From Actinomycetota bacterium (lineage in GTDB: Bacteria; Actinomycetota; UBA4738; HRBIN12): a DNA stretch of 38,762 bases. The stretch spans positions 1 to 38,762 of the forward strand of contig VAXZ01000115.1 in the NCBI GenBank assembly GCA_005885035.1, written 5' to 3'. Both the position numbers and the translations under genes were made by a program. The stretch's first letter is position 1. The number at the start of each line of letters is the position of its first letter. The notes under the pieces are model-generated. The model was not told the origin of the DNA. It ran no database searches and was given only the letters and a program-made list of their open reading frames with translations. This document shows positions 1-7,041 of the stretch, one piece after another.

Positions 1-257
1 AGGCGACCGGTGTCCAAGGTGAAGACGCGGACGTCCGGGTTGATGCGCCACGCCATGTCCATCAAGGCCAAGCCGTCGATGCCGCCCGCGGCACTGATCG
101 CGATCCGAGGGTGGAAGGTGCCCAGTGCCCAGGCGAGCAGCTCCTCGGCGCGCGCCCCTTCGAAGCGGTCGGCAGCGTCACGGACCCAGCCGGCCTCCTC
201 GCCGAGGAAGGGAACGGCGGGCTCGTGGATAGGTTGGATCGGGTCGGTGTCTGCCAT
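1..257 (-). CDS. cysH: Phosphoadenylyl-/adenylyl-sulfate reductase, N-terminal part (runs off left edge)
   Basis: Hand translation from ATG at 257: MADTDPIQPIHEPAVPFL...GTFHPRIAISAAGGIDGLALMDMAWRINPDVRVFTLDTGR; the 'RVFTLDTGRL' block and preceding PP-loop region fit the PAPS/APS reductase family. Confidence 0.75.
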   Translation of the reverse strand, partial: MADTDPIQPIHEPAVPFLGEEAGWVRDAADRFEGARAEELLAWALGTFHPRIAISAAGGIDGLALMDMAWRINPDVRVFTLDTGR

Positions 258-294
258 GGGTCGTCCCTCGAACGCCTGGACGTCGGAGCCGGAC

Positions 295-324
295 AAGAGA
301 AAGGCCGCCTGCGCGGCGGCCCTT
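295..324 (-). terminator. Intrinsic terminator/attenuator hairpin in cysH leader
   Basis: Minus strand AAGG GCCGCC-GCGCA-GGCGGCC TTTCTCTT: 7-bp GC-only stem (321-315 / 309-303), 5-nt loop, followed by T-rich tract; 38 nt before cysH ATG. Confidence 0.7.
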
Positions 325-346
325 GAGGTCGATTGCGAGCGAGGAG

Positions 347-415
347 CTACCGCACGGGGTGGCCGGCGCGCAGCGGCGCCGTCGCGGTACAACAGCACAG
401 GCGACTGGGGATCAT
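347..415 (-). CDS. Putative poly-cysteine leader peptide (uORF), MIPSRLCCCTATAPLRAGHPVR*
   Basis: 22-codon ORF with three consecutive Cys codons (TGC TGT TGT), between a predicted promoter and the terminator hairpin upstream of cysH. Confidence 0.6.
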   Translation of the reverse strand: MIPSRLCCCTATAPLRAGHPVR

Positions 416-473
416 GGCCCCGACCTGGCCGACCGTTCGTGTGCGGATCATCGCGGAACGTGGCTCCCTCGAA

Positions 474-487
474 GTTGCAGGTGCAAC
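474..487. promoter_or_regulatory. Palindromic operator GTTGCA-GG-TGCAAC
   Basis: Perfect 6+2+6 inverted repeat immediately downstream of the predicted -10 of the cysH leader promoter. Confidence 0.5.
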
Positions 488-516
488 AGGCTACCGACGG
501 CTCCCGAACCCGTCAA
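488..516 (-). promoter_or_regulatory. Predicted sigma70-like promoter for cysH leader
   Basis: Minus strand TTGACG (516-511), 17-nt spacer, TAGCCT (493-488); lies just after the cyclase stop codon. Confidence 0.5.
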
Positions 517-523
517 GGGAAGA

Positions 524-2272
524 TCACACCCCGGGAGGGGCGAATGAACCCACCCAGAGGGCGCCGTCGGCGAACTCGAGGGACTGCACTGTTGACGAGA
601 TGGGGATCGTCTGGATCGCGAGGTTCGCGTTCGGGTTGACTTCGGTGACGGTTCCGTTCCCATGGTTCGCCACCCAGACGGATCCGCCTCCGATCGCGAC
701 GGCGGTAGGCTCCTGACCGACGCTGACGTCTTGGATCCCGGAGGGATGGTGAGGAGCGATCCGGAGCAGCTGGTCGTCCTGACCATCACTCACCCACACG
801 GATCCCGCTCCCACGGCGATGCTGGTCGGATCGCCCTGCAGGGGGATCGGGGGCTCGGCGCGATCCGTGCCGGGGTCGATCGCGGTTAACGTCCCGCCGA
901 ACCGATCGACAACCCACAAGGAGCCTTCCCCGTAGGCGAGGAGATCGATGGTGACGCCTGCGCCGAGTCGGATCGTGTCGATCGGACGGCCGGTGGACGG
1001 ATCGACCCGGTAGATCGTGCCGGAGGATCCGTTCGCGAGCCAAACGCTCCCCGCCCCCCACGAGACGGGAGCGTTGAACGATAGGAACTCGCCTCCTGGC
1101 CGCGTGACACTAGGGTCCACGATCGTCGCCTTTGCCGACAGGCCTGTCGTAGCGTCGATGCGCTCGAGGCCGAGTCCCTCGGGCACGAGGACCGAGACCC
1201 ACACCGCGTGGGCGGAAGCAGCCATGCACGTCGCGGGAGAAAGGCACGCCCCGGGGGCGGGAATCTCTTTCGCGACCTGGGGCTCGGCGTATCCAGGATT
1301 GATCTGGAACACGCCGCCGCTTTCGAACGCGGTCGTCTCGGTCAAGGCCCAGATGGAACCTCCCGCAGACACGATCGGCCCGGCGCTGATCCGTTGGAGA
1401 TACACGGGCTGCACCTGGTCGACGGTTGTCGTTGGGTTGACCTTGAACAGTGTCGCGTAGCCGTTCGCTTGGGACGTTTGGGGCGACGGTGGACCGTTCG
1501 TTCGGCCCGACGAAGCCTCGCGCGCGATCGCGACCACCGCGACGGTGATCGCGATGACGCCAGCGATGAGGCCGACGAGGAGCGTCCGAGCTCGTGTTCT
1601 TCCGGTGGGCCGATCCGAGCTCGAACGCGTCCGGCGTTCGACGGCCTCAACCCGGTCAAGCGGCGGTCCGAGAGCCACCCCTTCCACCGCGTCGAGCGCG
1701 AAGAGACGCCACGAGCCCGGGATGCCTTTGAGCTCGTAGGTTCCCCGTTCATGGAAGTCGAGGCCGGAGCCGGAGACAAGGTCGACGATCGTCTGGGTCA
1801 CCAGCACCTCTCCCGGTGCAGCCAGGCTCGAGACGCGGGCCGCGGTGTGCACGGCGATCCCGCCCGCTCCGCCGGCAGACAGCTCCGTCTCCCCGAAGTG
1901 GAGTCCCGCCCGCACCTCGAGGCCGATCGACCGCGTCGCAGGCAAGATCGCTGCCGCGCATCGGACTGCGTCCTGGGGGATGCGGAACCGCGCGAAGAAC
2001 GAATCGCCGGCCGTGTCTATCTCGTGGCCACCGAAACGGCGGAGCTCTCGGCGGATCAGGTCGTGGTGGGCGGCTTGGAGCTCGCGCCATCGACGGTCAC
2101 CGACCTCCACGGCGATCTCCGTGGAGCCCACGATGTCGGTGAAGAGCAACGCTGCGAGGTTCCGGCCCGCAGCACGCCGCGACATAGCCAGATTGTCCGC
2201 GGTCTCGCTCGAGCGAACAAGGCGCCCCGCCGCCAGTGGGGACGGGCTGTCACAAGGAGGCGACGCGGCCAC
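524..2272 (-). CDS. Class III adenylate/guanylate cyclase, TM helix, C-terminal beta-propeller repeats
   Basis: ORF 582 aa; 'LAALLFTDIVGSTEIA...GGHEIDTAGDSFFARF' cyclase motifs, TM 'LLVGLIAGVIAITVAVVAIA', then repeated 'GxGSVWVxDxxxxxLxRIDPxT' units. True start may be the internal MSRRAAG. Confidence 0.85.
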   Translation of the reverse strand: MAASPPCDSPSPLAAGRLVRSSETADNLAMSRRAAGRNLAALLFTDIVGSTEIAVEVGDRRWRELQAAHHDLIRRELRRFGGHEIDTAGDSFFARFRIPQDAVRCAAAILPATRSIGLEVRAGLHFGETELSAGGAGGIAVHTAARVSSLAAPGEVLVTQTIVDLVSGSGLDFHERGTYELKGIPGSWRLFALDAVEGVALGPPLDRVEAVERRTRSSSDRPTGRTRARTLLVGLIAGVIAITVAVVAIAREASSGRTNGPPSPQTSQANGYATLFKVNPTTTVDQVQPVYLQRISAGPIVSAGGSIWALTETTAFESGGVFQINPGYAEPQVAKEIPAPGACLSPATCMAASAHAVWVSVLVPEGLGLERIDATTGLSAKATIVDPSVTRPGGEFLSFNAPVSWGAGSVWLANGSSGTIYRVDPSTGRPIDTIRLGAGVTIDLLAYGEGSLWVVDRFGGTLTAIDPGTDRAEPPIPLQGDPTSIAVGAGSVWVSDGQDDQLLRIAPHHPSGIQDVSVGQEPTAVAIGGGSVWVANHGNGTVTEVNPNANLAIQTIPISSTVQSLEFADGALWVGSFAPPGV

Positions 2273-3095
2273 GCTCTTCGGGAGTCAACCCGCGGAGCGG
2301 CAACCGGACGTCGGCGTGAGCCAGCACACCTTCGTTCAGGAGCACCTGTTTCGCGACCGCGGGCAACGACAGGTCGCGGAGGGCTTCGCGAAGGGCTTTG
2401 ACGCGAGCATCGGCGGCGTCGGTCTTCCGGTGCACCAGCTCGGCGGTGACCTCGGGCCACGCCGACGCCAGACCGGACACCGCCCCGACCGCTCCCGCGG
2501 CGAGCCCTTCCAACACGAGCGGCTCGAAGCCGATGAAGACGTCCAGACCGTCCAACAGGTAAGGCTTCACCGCTTCGAACGGCGTGTCCGACACCTTCAG
2601 CCCCGCCAGGTTCGGCACCTCGTCGCGCAGCCGTTCGATCACGGGGATCGGGACCGGGTAGCCGCTCCGCCCGACGAACTCGTAGATGTAGAACGGCAGC
2701 GGGTCACACGCGACGGCGGCGTTCCGGAAGTGATCGAACAGCTCCCTTTCGTCCAGCGGGAAGTACGGGGGAGCGATCACGGCGACGGCGTCGGCTCCGG
2801 CCTCCCGCGCGTGCGACGCGAGCGCGACCGTATCCGCGGTCGTCTGCGCGCCGGCGTGGACCGCGACCGCGAAACCGGACGGGCGCGACTCCAGACAGAG
2901 CTCCGTCATCCGGCGCCGCTCCGGCACCGAGAGCAGCACGCCCTCGCCCGTGGTGCCGCACGTGAGGACCCCGTCCATGCCGCCCTCGGCGAGGAAGCGG
3001 ACCAACGGAGCCACGCTGGCCTCATCCAGGGAGCGGCCGCCGTCACGCAGCGGCGTGACGGTGGCCGCGATCGCACCGTGGAGCTTCCCGAGCAT
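2250..3095 (-). CDS. Dihydrodipicolinate synthase/N-acetylneuraminate lyase-family aldolase
   Basis: 281 aa; 'GVLTCGTTGEGVLLSVPER' and Schiff-base Lys region 'NLAGLKVSD'. Confidence 0.85.
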   Translation of the reverse strand: MLGKLHGAIAATVTPLRDGGRSLDEASVAPLVRFLAEGGMDGVLTCGTTGEGVLLSVPERRRMTELCLESRPSGFAVAVHAGAQTTADTVALASHAREAGADAVAVIAPPYFPLDERELFDHFRNAAVACDPLPFYIYEFVGRSGYPVPIPVIERLRDEVPNLAGLKVSDTPFEAVKPYLLDGLDVFIGFEPLVLEGLAAGAVGAVSGLASAWPEVTAELVHRKTDAADARVKALREALRDLSLPAVAKQVLLNEGVLAHADVRLPLRGLTPEERGRVASL

Positions 3096-3112
3096 CCGCT
3101 CAGGGTACGTGG

Positions 3113-4396
3113 TCAGAACTGGCCGGTTTCGGTCGAGCCGTCGAGCGCGAGGGTCGAGGACTGCCCCTGGCTGATCGTCTTCGACACGAGATCGAACCAG
3201 CCCGTGCCGACCTCCCGTTGATGCTTGACCGCCGTGTAGCCGGCTGATTCGAGTGCGAACTCACGCTCCTGAAGACGCACGTAAGCCGTCATGCCCTCGT
3301 CGGCGAACCCCTTCGCCAGTTCGAACATGCTCGCGTTGAGGGCGTGGAAGCCCGCGAGCGTGATGAACTGGAACCGGTAGCCCAGGGCGCCGAGCTCCTT
3401 CTGGAAGGCGGCGACCTGCTGGTCATCCAGCCGCCGCTTCCAGTTGAACGACGGGGAGCAGTTGTACGCGAGGAGCTTCCCGGGGAACTCTGCGTGGACG
3501 CCCTCGGCGAACGCCCGTGCATCGTCGAGGTCCGGTGTGGCGGTCTCGCACCAGAGCATGTCCGCGTAGGGCGCGTACGCCCGCGCGCGGGCGATCGCGG
3601 CGTCCAGCCCGCCGTGAACGCGGAAGAACCCCTCCTCGGTCCGCTGTCCGTCGAGGAACGTCCGGTCCCGCTCGTCGATGTCGGACGTGAGCAGGCTCGC
3701 GCTGAGCGCGTCGGTCCGCGCCATCAGCACGGTCGGAGCGTCCAGGACGTCCGCGGCCAGGCGAGCCGCGACGAGCGTCCGGATGAACTGGCCGGTGGGG
3801 ACGAGCACCTTTCCCCCCAGGTGTCCGCACTTCTTCTCGGACGAGAGCTGATCCTCGAAGTGCACCCCCGCCGCGCCGGCTTCGATCATCGCGGTCATCA
3901 GCTCGAACGCGTTGAGGGGGCCGCCGAAGCCGGCCTCGGCATCCGCCACGATCGGGAGGCAGAACTCTGCCTCATCCCCTTCGGCCCAGGCGACCTGGTC
4001 GGCGCGACGAAGGGCGTTGTTCAGACGACGGACGACCGTGGGGACCGAGCTCACGGGGTAGAGCGACTGGTCGGGATAGGTGTGCTGCGCCGTGTTCGCG
4101 TCGGCGGCTACCTGCCAGCCGGACAGGTAGATCGCGCGGAGACCCGCCCGCGCGCACTCCACCGCCTGGCCACCCGTGAGGCAACCGAGCGCTGGCACGT
4201 AGTCGTCGGCGTTCACGAGCCGCCACAGCGCGGCGGCCGAGGTCTCCGCGATGACGTGACGCTCCCGGATCCTTCCCCGGAGCCGGACCACGTCCTCGGC
4301 GGTGTAGGGGCGGGTGATCCCGCGCCAGCGCTCCTCGTTCCGCCACCGGGCTCGCAGCTCGTCGGCTTCGCCGCGGATCCGCTCGGTGATCGTCAT
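3113..4396 (-). CDS. aceA: Isocitrate lyase
   Basis: 427 aa; signature '[14 protein letters not shown]', '[12 protein letters not shown]', 'YNCSPSFNW'. Confidence 0.95.
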   Translation of the reverse strand: MTITERIRGEADELRARWRNEERWRGITRPYTAEDVVRLRGRIRERHVIAETSAAALWRLVNADDYVPALGCLTGGQAVECARAGLRAIYLSGWQVAADANTAQHTYPDQSLYPVSSVPTVVRRLNNALRRADQVAWAEGDEAEFCLPIVADAEAGFGGPLNAFELMTAMIEAGAAGVHFEDQLSSEKKCGHLGGKVLVPTGQFIRTLVAARLAADVLDAPTVLMARTDALSASLLTSDIDERDRTFLDGQRTEEGFFRVHGGLDAAIARARAYAPYADMLWCETATPDLDDARAFAEGVHAEFPGKLLAYNCSPSFNWKRRLDDQQVAAFQKELGALGYRFQFITLAGFHALNASMFELAKGFADEGMTAYVRLQEREFALESAGYTAVKHQREVGTGWFDLVSKTISQGQSSTLALDGSTETGQF

Positions 4397-4456
4397 CGGT
4401 CTCCAGCCTTCCCTTGGGCGCCGGTCGCTTCCGGCGCATCCCTGCGGGATAACGAA

Positions 4457-4479
4457 ACCTCCCGGGGTGGCCGGGAGGT
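4457..4479 (-). terminator. Hairpin between his locus and aceA (terminator or aceA leader element)
   Basis: Perfect 9-bp inverted repeat ACCTCCCGG-GGTGG-CCGGGAGGT; on the minus strand followed by TTTCGTT. Confidence 0.5.
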
Positions 4480-4532
4480 CGGGTGCGCACGACGGCCCCG
4501 TGGGCCGCGGCGCGGGTCAGCTGGCTACGTTC

Positions 4533-4548
4533 TTGAACGGTCGTTCAA
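4533..4548. promoter_or_regulatory. TetR-type palindrome TTGAACG-GT-CGTTCAA upstream of aceA
   Basis: 7+2+7 inverted repeat, about 137-152 bp upstream of the aceA ATG. Confidence 0.45.
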
Positions 4549-4611
4549 TCATCGACCTCATCCTGCCAGACGCCGATGGTTCGGGTCAACCGGTGTGGCG
4601 CAGCTGGGGGA

Positions 4612-4727
4612 TCAGGCGATGATCTTCGAGATCGAAAGCTCCAGGATGTCGGTGGCGCCGGCGGTCTTCAGCTCCGGGAGCAGCGGTTGACGCCTCGCTT
4701 GTCGACCACCGTCTCGAGTCCATCGCC
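4612..4727 (-). pseudogene. Frameshifted remnant of a HisG (ATP phosphoribosyltransferase) C-terminus
   Basis: Minus strand reads GDGLETVVDKRGVNR (frame 1), then LLPELKTAGATDILELSISKIIA* (frame 2) after an apparent 1-nt deletion near 4684; resembles long-form HisG C-terminal tails. Confidence 0.55.
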
Positions 4728-4762
4728 GCTCGCTTCGCCGGATCCGTTCCGCGAGCCGGCGT

Positions 4763-5464
4763 CTATCCCCGGATGACCTGCGACAGCTTGAGGGTCTTCT
4801 CGTAGAGCGCCTTGCCGGTGACCGCCGCCTCGCAGCCGGCATCGCGCAAGGCCCAGATGTCGTCGGCGGATCGCACGCCGCCGCTCGCGATGATGGGTCG
4901 GTCGGTCAGACCGAGCACCTGTCGGTACAGACGCAGGTCGGGACCGTCGAGCGTCCCGTCCCGCGCGATCGCCGTGACGAGGTAACGGGGCGTGCCCGCG
5001 TCGTTGAGCGCCGGGATCACCTCTTCGACGGGGGGACCTTCCTCACGCCAGCCCTTCACCATGGCGTGACCGCCGCGCACGTCCACGGCCACCAGGATCC
5101 GCTCGGCGAACTCCTCGACGGCCCGGGCGACGAAGCCGGGGTCGAGCGCCGCGGAGGTGCCGAGGATGGCCCGGCCGGCCCCGATCTCGAGCACCGCGGC
5201 GACGTCCTCGAGGGTGCGGACGCCCCCGCCGACCTGGACGGGGAGCACCACCGAACGGCAGATGTCGCGGATCGTGTCGCGGTTGGCGCCCTCGTCGAGC
5301 GCGGCGTCCAGGTCGACCACGTGGAGTCGACGTGCACCTTCCTCTTGGAAGCGCACCGCCACCTCCACGGGATCGTCGTCGTACGCGGTCTCCTCGTTGG
5401 GGTCGCCGCGCAGCAGCCGCACCGCCCTCCCGGCTCGGACGTCGATCGCGGGGATCACGATCAT
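4763..5464 (-). CDS. hisA: Phosphoribosylformimino-AICAR-P isomerase (HisA/PriA)
   Basis: 233 aa; 'MIVIPAIDVRAGRAVRLLRGD', 'VQVGGGVRTLEDV', 'AVDVRGGHAMVKGW', 'IASGGV'. Confidence 0.92.
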   Translation of the reverse strand: MIVIPAIDVRAGRAVRLLRGDPNEETAYDDDPVEVAVRFQEEGARRLHVVDLDAALDEGANRDTIRDICRSVVLPVQVGGGVRTLEDVAAVLEIGAGRAILGTSAALDPGFVARAVEEFAERILVAVDVRGGHAMVKGWREEGPPVEEVIPALNDAGTPRYLVTAIARDGTLDGPDLRLYRQVLGLTDRPIIASGGVRSADDIWALRDAGCEAAVTGKALYEKTLKLSQVIRG

Positions 5465-5562
5465 GCTGCCCGGACCCCCTCGAGGAAGCGCTCGGACCGC
5501 TCGAGCTGCGGTGACACGTACGGCGTCGTGTCGCGGAGCCCCTCGCGAGGCTCGGCGGTCAT
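5461..5562 (-). pseudogene. 33-codon remnant ORF: hisC N-terminus, possibly fused to a hisH C-terminus
   Basis: MTAEPREGLRDTTPYVSPQLERSERFLEGVRAA*; start overlaps hisD stop (ATGA), stop overlaps hisA start (ATGA). 'LRDTTPYVSPQL' resembles histidinol-phosphate aminotransferase N-termini. Confidence 0.5.
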
Positions 5563-6845
5563 CGGTCGCCGGCCTCGTCCGCGCGGGCCTCCATCGCCTT
5601 CGCGTGTCCGACCAATCCCTCGGCCCGGGCGAGCGTCGAGGTGCCGGGACTGAAATGCGCGGTCGCGGCCGGCGACATCCGCATCACCGAGGTGATGGTC
5701 ACGTAATCCGCGGCGCGTAGCCCGCTCGAGAACCGGGCGGTTCCCGCGGTGGGGAGCACGTGGTTGGACGCGAGTCCGTAATCTCCGAAGGGCACGGCCG
5801 ACCACGACCCGAGGAAGATGGCTCCGGCGTTGCGGACGCTCGGGAGGAAGTCCTCGGGCTCACCCAGCAGGAGCAGCAGGTGCTCGGCCGCCACGTCGTT
5901 CACCGCCGCCGCCGCGTGCACCAGGTCGCGCACCAGCACCAGCTTCGTGTGGCGGATCGCGAGGTCGATGATCTCCCGACGACCGACGAGCGCCAGCTCC
6001 TGCTCGAGGGCGGCGTCGACCTTCTCGGCGAGCGCGGCATCCGGCGTGACGAAGAACGTGCGGGCCTCGGGATCGTGCTCCGCCTGCGCGATCAGATCGA
6101 GCGCCGCCATCCGCGGATCGACGTCGCCGTCGGCGACGATCGCGAGCTCCGACGGGCCCGCCAGGCCGTCGATCCCGACGAACCCGGCCACCTGTCGCTT
6201 GGCCTCGGTGACGTAGACGTTGCCCGGACCCACGATGCGGTCGACCGACGGGATCGACTCCGTCCCGTAGGCCATCGCTGCCACGGCCTGCGCGCCGCCG
6301 GTCCTGGCGACGTCGGTCGCTCCGGCTCGCTTCGCCGCGTACAGCACGGCGGCGTGGATCGACCCGTCGCGTTGCGGCGGCGTGCACACGACGATCTCCT
6401 CGACGCCGGCGACGGTCGCCGGGACCACGGTCATCGCGACGGTCGACGGGTACTTCGCCCGGCCGCCCGGCACGTAGCACCCGACCGATGCGAGCGGACG
6501 CACGATCTCACCGAAGCGGATCCCATCGTGTTCGTCCCACCACTCGCGAGGGATCTGCCGGTCGCAGAAACCGCGGAGCCGGTCGATCAACGCGTCGATC
6601 TCGGCGCGCAGCTCGCGCGGTGTCTCTCGTTCGGCGTGCGCGAACTCGCGCTCGGTCACCAGGATCCCGGAACGGGAGAGGTCGGCTCCGTCGAACTGCT
6701 TCGACAGCTCGATCAGCACGTCGTCGCCCTCGACGAAGACGCGTTGGAGGATCTGCCGGACCGTTTCCGTGGTGGCGGGATCGATCTCGAGCTTCGAGGG
6801 CTCGAGCCGCCCGCCCCGCTCACGCAGGTCGAGGAGCTCGAGCAT
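5559..6845 (-). CDS. hisD: Histidinol dehydrogenase
   Basis: 'YVPGGRAKYPSTVAMTVVPA', 'VDRIVGPGNVYVTEAKRQV', 'GPSELAIVAD', 'AEHLLL', 'SNHVLPTAGTARFSSGL'. Start taken at MLELLDL. Confidence 0.95.
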   Translation of the reverse strand: MLELLDLRERGGRLEPSKLEIDPATTETVRQILQRVFVEGDDVLIELSKQFDGADLSRSGILVTEREFAHAERETPRELRAEIDALIDRLRGFCDRQIPREWWDEHDGIRFGEIVRPLASVGCYVPGGRAKYPSTVAMTVVPATVAGVEEIVVCTPPQRDGSIHAAVLYAAKRAGATDVARTGGAQAVAAMAYGTESIPSVDRIVGPGNVYVTEAKRQVAGFVGIDGLAGPSELAIVADGDVDPRMAALDLIAQAEHDPEARTFFVTPDAALAEKVDAALEQELALVGRREIIDLAIRHTKLVLVRDLVHAAAAVNDVAAEHLLLLLGEPEDFLPSVRNAGAIFLGSWSAVPFGDYGLASNHVLPTAGTARFSSGLRAADYVTITSVMRMSPAATAHFSPGTSTLARAEGLVGHAKAMEARADEAGDR

Positions 6846-7000
6846 CAGCGCTCCTCGACGACCTCGGGCTGAGCTGCGGCGCTCGCCGCCTTCGCGAGCC
6901 GGTGATCGCGGGCCCACAAGACCCATCCGCTCGCGCCCACGGCGAGCGCCGCCGCGGCGAACAGGATGAGCGCGAGCAGGAACGTGGCGTCGCGGTCCAT
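6845..7000 (-). CDS. Small single-pass membrane protein (51 aa)
   Basis: MDRDATFLLALILFAAAALAVGASGWVLWARDHRLAKAAS...; stop overlaps the hisD start (TGATG). Confidence 0.55.
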   Translation of the reverse strand: MDRDATFLLALILFAAAALAVGASGWVLWARDHRLAKAASAAAQPEVVEER

Positions 7001-7041
7001 GAAGGCGCCAGGGTACCGAACGAACGCAACCCCCGACCCGG

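Noticed and set aside
10-639. Plus-strand ORF (209 aa) at the left edge
   Set aside because: Antisense to cysH and its leader; no domain and poor composition.
1208-4690. Long plus-strand ORFs (1208..2401, 1845..3221, 3344..4690)
   Set aside because: Shadow frames opposite the cyclase, aldolase and aceA genes, which have clear family motifs.
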